DNA from: Formosa sediminum
GTDB taxonomy: Bacteria > Bacteroidota > Bacteroidia > Flavobacteriales > Flavobacteriaceae
Direction of reading: 5' to 3'
Assembly (NCBI RefSeq): GCF_007197735.1
Contig: NZ_CP041637.1
Coordinates: 1,178,001 to 1,242,000 of the forward strand
DNA length: 64,000 nucleotides
Shown: piece after piece, positions 8,413-17,619 of the stretch
Layout: the number at the start of each line of letters is the position of its first letter
How positions within the stretch are numbered: position 1 is the stretch's first letter
Notes under the pieces: generated by a model
The model's input: only the letters and a program-made list of their open reading frames with translations
The model's database searches: none
What the model was told of the DNA's origin: nothing
Made by a program: the position numbers and the translations under genes

Positions 8413-8751
8413 ATGTTAGCTTTAGTTTCTTTGGTTAGAAAAGGTTTAAATGATGTGTTTGTAACCAAAAATATTTGGCCTGAAGCAGATAATACAGGTA
8501 GGTTTTTAGGATTATATCAGGTTATTGCTGTTGTTTTAGGCGAACTGTATGTGATAAGATTTGTAACAGATATCAATATTTTAGATTATTTCTTAAGGCG
8601 ACTGCTTAATCGCTTGTTAAAAGTTATAAATAAGATAAAATCTATTGAAGGAAATACTATAGAAATTGCTAACCGAAAAATACCTATTGGGAGAAATTAC
8701 GTAAAAGTTGCACGTGAGCGCATCTTTAATTCGGAAGACCCTCAAACTTAA
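8413..8751 (+). pseudogene. Probable gene remnant with LytTR-like C-terminal tail
   Basis: A 112-codon frame (in frame back to 8398 without another ATG). Its last third, INKIKSIEGNTIEIANRK followed by IPIGRNYVK, matches the end of LytTR DNA-binding domains, but the preceding part, where LytTR has a RVHKSYIVN-like strand and recognition helix, reads RRLLNRLLKVINK and is not recognisable. The first 50 residues are hydrophobic and unlike a response-regulator receiver. The flanking DNA is unusually gene-poor. I read this as a decayed or truncated LytTR regulator; a genuine small gene is not excluded. Confidence 0.45.
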
Positions 8752-8789
8752 ATAACCTATATTAATTTAAAATCATTTACTTAATTATC

Positions 8790-10130
8790 ATGTCTAAAAC
8801 CTTAGAACATCAAGAGTCACAGAAGAATAATTCTTTGGTGCCTATAATCATTATTGCTGGATTATTTTTTATTTTCGGATTTGTAACTTGGATTAATGGG
8901 GCACTTATCCCTTTTATGAAAACCATTAATGAATTAACCGATGCGCAGTCTTATTTAGTCGCTTCTGCTTCTTATATTTCATTTGTAGTTATGGCTCTTC
9001 CAGCATCTTATATTATTGGAAAAGTAGGTTATAAAAAAGGTATGTCTTTCGGGTTAGCTCTTATGGGTATAGGTGCTTTAGTGTTTATTCCTGCGGCCGA
9101 AGCACGTACATATTGGGTGTTTTTAACAGGGATTTTTATTCAAGGATTAGGGATGACATTGTTGCAAACGGCATCTAATCCATACATCACTATTTTAGGA
9201 CCTATGGAGAGTGCTGCCAAACGTATTGCAATTATGGGTATTGCTAATAAAATAGCGGGAGCTTTAGGGTCTTTAATTTTTGGAGCTATTTTATTATCTG
9301 GTATAGACGAGATTCAGGAACAATTAAAAACAGTTTCTTTTGATGAAAAAACAACACTTTTAAATGAAATGGCAGATAGTGTAGTTATGCCTTATATAAT
9401 TATGGCTGTTGTACTATTTATTTTGGCCGTATTAATAACAAAAGCACCATTACCACATGTTGAAGCTGAAGATGTAGATGAAGAAGACACAGATGGTGTT
9501 GTGGTTGTTAAAAAAACCAGTGTTTTTCAATTCCCACATTTATGGCTAGGGGTGCTCGCATTATTTTTATATGTTGGGGTTGAAGTTATTGCTGGCGATA
9601 CTATTATTTCCTATGGTTTATCGTTAGGGATGCCCGGAGAAGAGGCCAAATCGTTTACTTTAATGACACTTTTTGCAATGGTAGGTACTTACCTTTTGGG
9701 TGTGTTTTTAATTCCTAAATATATCAGTCAGGTATTGGCATTAAAAGTTAGTGCTATTTTAGGGATACTATTTGCTATTTGCGTGCTTTCAACCACTGGA
9801 TTTACTTCGGTGTTATTTGTAGCAGCGCTTGGTATTTCTAATGCTTTGGTGTGGCCAGCTATTTGGCCATTAGCTTTAAATGGGATGGGTAAATTTACAA
9901 AAACAGCTTCAGCATTACTCATAATGGCTATTTCTGGAGGAGCAATTATACCGCCTTTATATGGTGCTTTAGTAGATTCTAAAAAAGAAGTTTTACTAGC
10001 AGAAGGTTTAGCAGAATCTGTGGCAACAGCAACGGCAGCAACTTCTGGATACTGGATTTTAATTCCGTGTTATGTATTTATCTTGTTTTTCGCTGTCTAC
10101 GGACATAAAGTAGGACTTAAAAAGACATAA
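8790..10130 (+). CDS. Sugar MFS transporter, FucP/GluP (glucose/galactose) family
   Basis: 446 residues with about twelve hydrophobic segments. The first helix carries the FucP-family signature (FFIFGFVTWINGALIPFMK) and helix 4-5 has LLQTASNPYITILGPMESAAKR, also typical. An acidic cytoplasmic loop (EAEDVDEEDTDG, about 229-240) separates the two six-helix halves. The family imports glucose, galactose or fucose by proton symport at the inner membrane. It stands alone, with no sugar-catabolic gene beside it; pgi is 33 kb away. No clear terminator follows, only a weak hairpin near 10158-10185 without a T-run. Confidence 0.9.
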   Translation: MSKTLEHQESQKNNSLVPIIIIAGLFFIFGFVTWINGALIPFMKTINELTDAQSYLVASASYISFVVMALPASYIIGKVGYKKGMSFGLALMGIGALVFIPAAEARTYWVFLTGIFIQGLGMTLLQTASNPYITILGPMESAAKRIAIMGIANKIAGALGSLIFGAILLSGIDEIQEQLKTVSFDEKTTLLNEMADSVVMPYIIMAVVLFILAVLITKAPLPHVEAEDVDEEDTDGVVVVKKTSVFQFPHLWLGVLALFLYVGVEVIAGDTIISYGLSLGMPGEEAKSFTLMTLFAMVGTYLLGVFLIPKYISQVLALKVSAILGILFAICVLSTTGFTSVLFVAALGISNALVWPAIWPLALNGMGKFTKTASALLIMAISGGAIIPPLYGALVDSKKEVLLAEGLAESVATATAATSGYWILIPCYVFILFFAVYGHKVGLKKT

Positions 10131-10198
10131 CACAAAGATGTTTTTTATTTTTAAGTCAGAGTCTGTTCTATTAAATTTTAACAGGCTTATATAAGCGG

Positions 10199-10241
10199 CA
10201 TGCGATAAAGATATATGATAAATATGTACCTTTATCGCATG
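10199..10241. promoter_or_regulatory. Perfect 12-bp inverted repeat over umuC promoter and start codon
   Basis: CATGCGATAAAG (10199-10210) and its exact complement CTTTATCGCATG (10230-10241) are separated by 19 bp. The right arm covers most of a -7-like box TACCTTTA (10227-10234) and the start codon ATG 10239. This placement suits an operator that shuts off the mutagenic polymerase operon, or an mRNA hairpin that hides the start if transcription begins upstream. No classical LexA box is recognised. Confidence 0.55.
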
Positions 10242-11495
10242 TATGCTTTAGTTGATTGTAATAATTTTTATGCCTCCTGCGAGCGGGTTTTTAATCCAGA
10301 TTTAAGAGGTAAGCCCATAGCTATTTTATCAAATAACGATGGGTGTGTTATTGCGCGTAGCGACGAAGCTAAAGCATTACAGTTGCCTATGGGAGCTCCT
10401 GCATTTAAGTATGAGGCCTTTTTTAAGGAAAACCACGTTCATGTGTTTTCTTCTAACTATCCATTATACGGCGATATGAGTTCTCGCGTTATGCGTATTT
10501 TAGAACAGTTTACGCCAGATGTAGAGGTGTATAGTATAGATGAAGCTTTTTTAGAGTTTAAAGGTTTTAAAGATTTTGATTTTGTAACTTACGGACAGGA
10601 TATACGAACACGAATTTTAAAATGGACAGGTATTCCTACGTGTGTTGGAATTGCGCCAACTAAAGCACTCTCTAAAGTTGCGAATAAAATTGCACGTAAA
10701 TTCCCAGAATATACCAAAGGTGTTTTTTTAATAGATTCTGAAGCTTCTAGAATTAAAGCTTTAAAATGGTTTAAAATAGAAGATGTTTGGGGAATAGGCA
10801 GACGTTTAGCACAACGATTAAAACGTATTAATTGTCATACTGCGTTTGATTTTACTCAACTATCCGATGCATTTATCAGAAAAGAGTTTTCTATTGTAGA
10901 GTGGCGTTTAAAACAAGATTTGTTAGGCAACCCGACACTTAGTTTAGAGGAACCTTCTCCTAAAAAGTCTATTGCAACAACAAGAAGTTTTGAAGGTACG
11001 TATGCCGATATAGATAATATTACCGAACGGATTTCTACATTTGCTACAAGTTGTGCCGAGAAATTGCGGAAACAGAAAAGCAGTTGTCATATGATTATTG
11101 TACATTTAAGCAGTGACCGACATAAAAAAGATCAAGCGCGTGAGTATGGGAGTACAATGGTTACATTGCCATATCCTACAGACTCATCTTTACTTATTAG
11201 TACACAAGCTATAAGTGCAGCTAAACAGTTATTTAAATCTGGAGTTAAATATAAACGTGCTGGAGTTGTGGTTACTGGATTGGTGCCTAATGATGCTTTT
11301 CAATTGGATTTATTTACTTCAGAAAACCCAAAACACAAGCCTTTAATGCGTGTTATAGACGCCTTAAATACGAAGTATAAAGGGCATACAATTAAATTAG
11401 GTAGTCAGGATTTAACACGTACATGGAAGATGAAACAAAACCGTTTGTCTCCAAAATATACAACCAATATTAATGATATTATTATTGTAAAATGA
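10239..11495 (+). CDS. umuC: Y-family DNA polymerase, UmuC (Pol V catalytic subunit)
   Basis: 418 residues from ATG 10239 (MYALVDCNNFYASCERVF), which matches the family start; an upstream in-frame ATG at 10215 would add eight unsupported residues and overlaps the promoter. Palm motifs are present: DCNNFYASCE with the first catalytic Asp, and YSIDEAFLEF with the Asp-Glu pair. Helix-hairpin-helix and little-finger regions follow (WGIGRRLAQRL; SSCHMIIVHLSSD). The product performs error-prone translesion synthesis together with UmuD'. It overlaps umuD by four bases (ATGA), indicating translational coupling. Gene order is umuC then umuD, the reverse of Escherichia coli. Confidence 0.95.
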   Translation: MYALVDCNNFYASCERVFNPDLRGKPIAILSNNDGCVIARSDEAKALQLPMGAPAFKYEAFFKENHVHVFSSNYPLYGDMSSRVMRILEQFTPDVEVYSIDEAFLEFKGFKDFDFVTYGQDIRTRILKWTGIPTCVGIAPTKALSKVANKIARKFPEYTKGVFLIDSEASRIKALKWFKIEDVWGIGRRLAQRLKRINCHTAFDFTQLSDAFIRKEFSIVEWRLKQDLLGNPTLSLEEPSPKKSIATTRSFEGTYADIDNITERISTFATSCAEKLRKQKSSCHMIIVHLSSDRHKKDQAREYGSTMVTLPYPTDSSLLISTQAISAAKQLFKSGVKYKRAGVVVTGLVPNDAFQLDLFTSENPKHKPLMRVIDALNTKYKGHTIKLGSQDLTRTWKMKQNRLSPKYTTNINDIIIVK

Positions 11496-11932
11496 TGTTA
11501 CATAAAAGTCAAAATTTAACCTTTTTTACACCAGAAATAGTTCCCGATTCTGGAGCTGTTTTTGTAGATTCAGGTATATCTGCAGGTTTTCCTTCGCCAG
11601 CCGACGATTTTAAAGAAGAACGCTTATCCTTAGATGCAGAGTTAGTAAAAAACAAAGAAGCAACATTTTTTGCACGGGTTAGCGGACAATCTATGATAGG
11701 AGCAGGCTTAGACGATAATGATTTGTTAGTTATAGATAGAAGCTTATCTGCAACTCATAATAAAATTGCGGTCTGTTTTTTAGATGGCGAATTTACTGTA
11801 AAACGATTAAAAGTTGATGGCGATGAAATTTGGTTGTTACCTGAAAATCCAAAATACCAACCTATACAAATTACAGATGCTAACGATTTTGTGATTTGGG
11901 GGATTGTAACTAATGTGATTAAACGCGTGTAG
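11492..11932 (+). CDS. umuD: UmuD, S24-family self-cleaving mutagenesis protein
   Basis: 146 residues. The Ser/Lys dyad is Ser67 (SGQSMIG) and Lys104 (FTVKRL), 37 apart as in E. coli UmuD (60/97). The self-cleavage bond is probably Ala31-Gly32 (SAGFPSPADDF), 36 residues before the serine, again matching the E. coli spacing. RecA-stimulated cleavage would produce UmuD', which joins UmuC to form the translesion polymerase. There is no DNA-binding N-terminus, so it is not a LexA-type repressor. It starts inside the umuC stop region and is followed after 11 bp by a small membrane-protein frame. Confidence 0.95.
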   Translation: MMLHKSQNLTFFTPEIVPDSGAVFVDSGISAGFPSPADDFKEERLSLDAELVKNKEATFFARVSGQSMIGAGLDDNDLLVIDRSLSATHNKIAVCFLDGEFTVKRLKVDGDEIWLLPENPKYQPIQITDANDFVIWGIVTNVIKRV

Positions 11933-11943
11933 TTGTAGTTTTT

Positions 11944-12057
11944 ATGAAAGAATATGTTCCAGTATTAATCACTGTTATTATGATTGGAATTCTGATGTAT
12001 AAATATAGCACAGGGACTAATGATGATTCTGATTTTGATGATTTCGACTTCGATTAA
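11944..12057 (+). CDS. 37-residue single-pass membrane miniprotein with acidic tail
   Basis: A short frame begins 11 bp after umuD and ends 20 bp before the terminator stem, on the same transcript. It encodes MKEYVPVLITVIMIGILMYKY, about 18 hydrophobic residues forming one membrane helix, then a tail rich in Asp and Phe (DDSDFDDFDFD). Both the helix-plus-charged-tail design and its position inside the operon argue for a real gene, though short AT-rich frames arise by chance. I do not recognise a family; it may be a general small inner-membrane protein unrelated to mutagenesis. Confidence 0.55.
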   Translation: MKEYVPVLITVIMIGILMYKYSTGTNDDSDFDDFDFD

Positions 12058-12076
12058 TATATGTTTATAAAACTAA

Positions 12077-12113
12077 AAAGGCCTCAAAATATGAAAATTT
12101 TGAGGCCTTTTTT
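12077..12113. terminator. Bidirectional intrinsic terminator (umu operon / atpC)
   Basis: Perfect 14-bp stem AAAGGCCTCAAAAT (12077-12090) with its complement at 12097-12110, loop ATGAAA, with a T-run to 12113 on the plus side and A-run before it for the minus-strand atpDC transcript. Confidence 0.92.
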
Positions 12114-12131
12114 ATATGAGGAATAAAATTG

Positions 12132-12425
12132 TTAATCTGCTAATATTATAATTTTATTGTCTTTAGATTCTAAAGTACCAGATTTAATATTTAAAGTTAA
12201 AACTTTATTATCAGAAAGATGTGGTGTTACTTCAGGATGTAATTCATCGTACACTAAATGTTGTTGCGTATGTACTTTGATTTTTATAGTTCCTGCTGTT
12301 AACAGTGATACTATAGCGGCGTGATGATTAAGCATTTCAAATTCGCCATCGGCACCAGGTACAGTAACGGCATCTACTTCCGAACTAAATAAAGTGGCTT
12401 CTGGCGATACAATTTCTAAATACAT
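12132..12425 (-). CDS. atpC: F1F0 ATP synthase epsilon subunit
   Basis: 97 residues, the length of the N-terminal beta-sandwich domain alone (MYLEIVSPEATLFSSEVDAV, PGADGEFEMLNHHAAIVSLL). The C-terminal helical hairpin that brakes ATP hydrolysis in longer epsilon subunits is absent, as is common in this phylum. The protein is part of the rotor central stalk on the cytoplasmic face. It lies 73 bp downstream of atpD, and the two form a separate unit; the other ATP synthase genes are not in the window. Confidence 0.94.
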   Translation of the reverse strand: MYLEIVSPEATLFSSEVDAVTVPGADGEFEMLNHHAAIVSLLTAGTIKIKVHTQQHLVYDELHPEVTPHLSDNKVLTLNIKSGTLESKDNKIIILAD

Positions 12426-12498
12426 ATTTTAAAGTTGTTTGTTAGTTGTTTAAGGTGATTGATAAAAGAGATATCAATACCTGAAAACAGTTAACTAA

Positions 12499-14010
<1,512 letters not shown>

Positions 14011-14068
14011 TTAAATGTTTATAGATTTTTGCTTAATTTTCTTGAAAAACAACTATTTTTTCACGTTG

Positions 14069-14076
14069 CAAATATA
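14069..14076 (-). promoter_or_regulatory. -7 box for atpDC
   Basis: The minus strand reads TATATTTG at 14076-14069, a full match to the Bacteroidota -7 consensus TAnnTTTG, 61 bases before the atpD start codon. The -33 element is weak. Confidence 0.6.
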
Positions 14077-14312
14077 ATAGTTTATATTTAAAAATTAATA
14101 TGTTTTTCTCTTTTTTACGTAATTCTAACCGCCTTAAATTAAAGATATTTTGTTTTTTTTAGGCTATTAATTGTATTTAGACAAACAGTAACACTTTAAT
14201 TGATGTTTTTTATGATTTTAATAAAATATAATTTTTACCTACAGTCCTGTCTTTAAGTCTTAATGTAGTTATATGCTGTAATTTTTTGTAGGTCCTATTT
14301 TAAGTGTAGAAA
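14077..14312. other. Intergenic stretch upstream of atpD
   Basis: Part of the 366-bp gap between atpD and glmS, both on the minus strand. Apart from the atpD promoter and the glmS terminator I see only AT-rich sequence without a coding frame or convincing RNA structure. Confidence 0.5.
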
Positions 14313-14349
14313 CAAAAAAGGCATTAAAAACCAGAGTTTAAAATACCTT
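14313..14349 (-). terminator. Intrinsic terminator after glmS
   Basis: On the minus strand AAGGTATTTTAAAC (14349-14336) pairs with GTTTTTAATGCCTT (14331-14318) over 14 positions with one G-U pair and one mismatch, loop TCTG, followed by a T-rich run, 25 bp past the glmS stop. Confidence 0.7.
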
Positions 14350-14373
14350 AAATGTAATTGTGTTTAGATGTCT

Positions 14374-16224
14374 TTATTCCACCGTAACCGATTTTGCTAA
14401 GTTACGAGGTTGATCTACGTTTTTGCCTAATTTTACGGCAATATGATAAGATAATAATTGAAGCGGAATAGTAGTTAACAGTGGTGTTAAAAATTCTGAA
14501 GATTCTGGAACTTCAATAACATGATCTGCTAGATTTTTTACACTTTCGTCTCCTTCTGTTACAATACCAATAATTTTACCTTTTCTAGATTTTATTTCCT
14601 GTATATTGCTTACTACTTTTTCGTAATGTCCCTTTTTAGTAGCAATTACAATTACTGGCATTTGCTCGTCAATTAAGGCTATTGGTCCGTGTTTCATTTC
14701 TGCAGCAGGATAACCTTCTGCATGTATGTAAGAAATCTCTTTTAATTTTAAGGCGCCTTCTAGAGCAACAGGGAAATTAAATCCACGGCCTAAGTATAAA
14801 CAATTTTTAGCATCTTTATAAATGTCTGCAACGCTGTTCACGTAAGCATCAGATTCTAATGCTTTTTTTACTTTGTCAGGAATAAGTTCTAATTCTATTA
14901 AATGATGACGGAAATCTGAACTAGAAATAGTGCCTTTGGCTCTCGCAAGTCTTAGGGCCATTAGGGTTAAAACCGTAATTTGAGTTGTAAACGCTTTTGT
15001 TGAAGCAACTCCTATTTCTGGACCAGCATGCGTGTAAGCACCAGCATCAGATTCTCTTGCAATAGAAGATCCAACAACGTTACATACTCCAAAAACAAAT
15101 GCGCCTTTAGATTTTGCTAATTTAATAGCGGCTAAAGTATCTGCTGTTTCACCAGATTGTGAAATGGCAATAACAATGTCTTTTTCTGTAATTATTGGAT
15201 TTCTATATCTAAATTCTGAAGCATATTCAACTTCAACAGGAATACGCGCTAGGTCTTCAAAAATATATTCAGATACTAATCCAGCATGCCAAGAAGTCCC
15301 ACATGCAACAATTATAATACGGTCTGCATTTAAGAACTTTTTCATATTATCCTCAATACCAGCCATTTTAATTATTGCTTCTTTAGCTAATAATCGGCCT
15401 CTAAACGTATCTAAAATTGCATTTGGTTGCTCGTATATTTCTTTTAACATAAAATGCTCATAGCCTCCTTTTTCAATTTGCTCAAGGTTTAATTGGAGTT
15501 CTTGAACATAGGGAGCGACCATTGAATCGTCTTTAATTTTTCTAACTTTTATTTGTTTGCCTAAACGAATAATAGCCATTTCTTCATCTTCTAAATAAAT
15601 TGCGTTTTTAGTAAATTCTAAAAAAGGAGAAGCGTCGCTGGCAATAAAAAATTCGTTTTTACCAACACCAATAGCTAATGGGCTACCTAGTCTTGCAGCT
15701 ACAATTTCGTCTGGTTTATTTTTATCGAACACAGCAATTGCATAGGCGCCAATTACTTGGTTAAGTGCAATTTGTACTGCTTTGCCTAATTTTAGGGTGT
15801 GTTCTTTTTTCATAACATCTTCAATCAGGTTAATTAACACTTCTGTGTCTGTATCTGATTTAAATGAATATCCTCTTGTTATAAGTTCTTTTTTTAGAGA
15901 TTCGTAATTTTCAATAATTCCGTTGTGAATAATTACTAAATTTCCAGAATTAGAATAATGCGGATGCGAGTTTATATCGTTCGGTACACCATGTGTTGCC
16001 CAACGTGTATGTCCGATAGCAACAGTGCCTTTTGTTAGAATTTCTTTTTCAACACGCGTCTCTAGGTCTGAAACCTTACCTTTTGTTTTGCAAACTTTTA
16101 AATCGTTTCCGTCGTATATCGCAATTCCTGCGCTATCATAACCACGATATTCTAAACGTTTAAGTCCGTTAATTACAATTGGGTAAGCTTCCCTGTAGCC
16201 TATATATCCTACAATGCCACACAT
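14374..16224 (-). CDS. glmS: Glutamine--fructose-6-phosphate aminotransferase (isomerizing)
   Basis: 616 residues from the ATG at 16224. This start gives MCGIVGYIGY, so methionine removal exposes the catalytic N-terminal Cys1 of the Ntn glutaminase domain; an in-frame ATG at 16275 would add 17 residues and bury the nucleophile, so it is rejected. The glutaminase domain (1 to about 235; GHTRWATHG) is followed by two SIS isomerase domains (CGTSWHAG, SQSGETADTL, STKAFTTQ) and the C-terminal NLAKSVTVE. The enzyme makes glucosamine-6-phosphate for peptidoglycan and LPS. No glmS ribozyme is expected or seen upstream. Confidence 0.97.
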   Translation of the reverse strand: MCGIVGYIGYREAYPIVINGLKRLEYRGYDSAGIAIYDGNDLKVCKTKGKVSDLETRVEKEILTKGTVAIGHTRWATHGVPNDINSHPHYSNSGNLVIIHNGIIENYESLKKELITRGYSFKSDTDTEVLINLIEDVMKKEHTLKLGKAVQIALNQVIGAYAIAVFDKNKPDEIVAARLGSPLAIGVGKNEFFIASDASPFLEFTKNAIYLEDEEMAIIRLGKQIKVRKIKDDSMVAPYVQELQLNLEQIEKGGYEHFMLKEIYEQPNAILDTFRGRLLAKEAIIKMAGIEDNMKKFLNADRIIIVACGTSWHAGLVSEYIFEDLARIPVEVEYASEFRYRNPIITEKDIVIAISQSGETADTLAAIKLAKSKGAFVFGVCNVVGSSIARESDAGAYTHAGPEIGVASTKAFTTQITVLTLMALRLARAKGTISSSDFRHHLIELELIPDKVKKALESDAYVNSVADIYKDAKNCLYLGRGFNFPVALEGALKLKEISYIHAEGYPAAEMKHGPIALIDEQMPVIVIATKKGHYEKVVSNIQEIKSRKGKIIGIVTEGDESVKNLADHVIEVPESSEFLTPLLTTIPLQLLSYHIAVKLGKNVDQPRNLAKSVTVE

Positions 16225-16700
16225 ATATTTTAGTTTTTTGTTTATAAATAATAAATATCTAATACTGTACGTCAATAATTTAGGAACTTTTTCGCGAGAT
16301 AATTCCTGTCAAATTATTTTGGTTATGCTGATAAAACTAAGTCATTTTTTGCATTAGTAGAATCTTTTATTAGAATATTTTTTATGTATTGTTTGTCTTG
16401 TTTTAAAGTTGTTTTATCTGTTAATCTATGTAAGGTTTAAATAATAATAATTTAGATGTATGCTTTGCTATATGACTACTTCCAAATATTGGTAAAGTAG
16501 CCATGGGGCACTAAAAAACAAGATCCATTATTATATTGTTTTGCTTAAAAAGAGAGAGTAAGGGATTAAAACCATTTGTTATATTTACTGGTTTTAAGGG
16601 AGTAGCAGAATGAATGTTGTCTGTAGATTCCAATAAAACCAGTTGAATATTAGTCGTAATACGGTTTTTTAGCCTTTTTTATTTGCTTTAATATGGTGTG
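16225..16700. other. Intergenic stretch between glycogen-synthase-like gene and glmS
   Basis: About 475 bp with no coding frame of note on either strand. Related genomes, as I recall, often carry a DUF4270 lipoprotein gene between glmS and the glycogen-synthase-like gene; I see no trace of it here. A repeated motif AAACCAGT/ACTGGTTTTA near 16570-16640 (AAACCATTTG...ACTGGTTTTAA...AAAACCAGTTG) makes an imperfect dyad, possibly the terminator-like end of the upstream gene. Confidence 0.45.
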
Positions 16701-17510
16701 TTATTTTAAAACTTCAGTCATGTAAAAGTTAGAATACGCTTCACCAAATTCTTCTTTATCTTTGTAGGTTAAGACTGGCTTGTTAGCAGTATCTAAGTGA
16801 GAAATCAATTCTTCAGGGATTTCCTCAGAACCAATAATAACTGCGTCAGAATAGTCTATAGCCACTTTCATCAAGTTATTATAACTTGGTTCGCTTAATG
16901 TGTTAACAACATCATCATTAATATTATCGAATTTTATTTTAGCACCCATATCCTTGTTTAAGGTGCCCTCGTAACCCTGATTGTATATAGATGTTACAAT
17001 TTTACTGTCGTTAAATAATGGTTCTTCAGCAAAATATTCTTTTAAATATAAAGGCAGTAAAGAGGCTAGCCATCCATGAACATGTATAATATCTGGAGAC
17101 CAATTTAATTTTTTAACGGTTTCTATAACGCCTTTTGCAAAGAAAATAGCACGTTCATCGTTGTCTGGAAATAATGCGCCATTTTCGTCTGTTAAAGTGG
17201 CTTTACGCTTAAAATACTCGTCGTTATCAATAAAATAAACTTGAATACGTTCTTTGGGAATAGATGCTACTTTAATAATAAGTGGCATATCCAAGTCGTT
17301 AATTACTAGGTTTATACCAGATAATCTAATAACTTCGTGTAGTTGATGCCTTCTTTCATTAATGTTTCCATATCTAGGCATAAAAATCCTGATTTGACCA
17401 CCTTGTTGATTTACCATTCTAGGCGTTTCAAACGACATAGATGAGATTTCTGTTTCAGGTAAATAAGGAACTACTTCAGATGATACGTATAATATCCTCT
17501 TATCTTTCAT
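16701..17510 (-). CDS. Half-length glycogen/starch synthase-like protein (GT5 N-terminal domain only)
   Basis: 269 residues that match only the N-terminal Rossmann domain of glycogen synthase: KRILYVSSEVVPY at the start, FMPRYG, the segment PDIIHVHGWLASLLPLYLK, and the YNQGYEGTL loop. Glycogen synthases are about 480 residues and place the catalytic C-terminal GT-B domain (with the KxGGL-to-ExxGL nucleotide site) after this point; here the protein ends in its place. The usual N-terminal KTGGL motif is also replaced by ETEISSM. Enzymatic activity as a synthase is therefore unlikely. It is divergent from panC. A conserved short family in Flavobacteriia rather than a fresh truncation is my preferred reading. 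Confidence 0.8.
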   Translation of the reverse strand: MKDKRILYVSSEVVPYLPETEISSMSFETPRMVNQQGGQIRIFMPRYGNINERRHQLHEVIRLSGINLVINDLDMPLIIKVASIPKERIQVYFIDNDEYFKRKATLTDENGALFPDNDERAIFFAKGVIETVKKLNWSPDIIHVHGWLASLLPLYLKEYFAEEPLFNDSKIVTSIYNQGYEGTLNKDMGAKIKFDNINDDVVNTLSEPSYNNLMKVAIDYSDAVIIGSEEIPEELISHLDTANKPVLTYKDKEEFGEAYSNFYMTEVLK

Positions 17511-17588
17511 AAATTACTGGGCTTTTGAGAATTCAAAATAAAAAACAAGCAAAATTACAAAAATTTATGCAGATTGCCAGTAAAATAA

Positions 17589-17596
17589 TAACTTTG
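17589..17596 (+). promoter_or_regulatory. -7 box for panC
   Basis: TAACTTTG, a full match to TAnnTTTG, 23 bases before the panC start codon. The -33 element is weak (TTTA at 17564-17567). Confidence 0.6.
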
Positions 17597-17619
17597 CCCC
17601 CGTTAATTTTTTAAGAAGG

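Noticed and set aside
10158-10185. AGTCTGTT...AACAGGCT hairpin after the sugar transporter as a terminator
   Set aside because: One G-U pair, a 12-base loop and no T-run; too weak to call.
16275-16275. Upstream ATG for glmS
   Set aside because: It would place 17 residues before the catalytic N-terminal Cys, which must be exposed after removal of the initiator Met.
16225-16700. Possible decayed DUF4270 gene between the glycogen-synthase-like gene and glmS
   Set aside because: I recall such a gene at this place in related genomes, but no lipobox or coding remnant can be recognised here.
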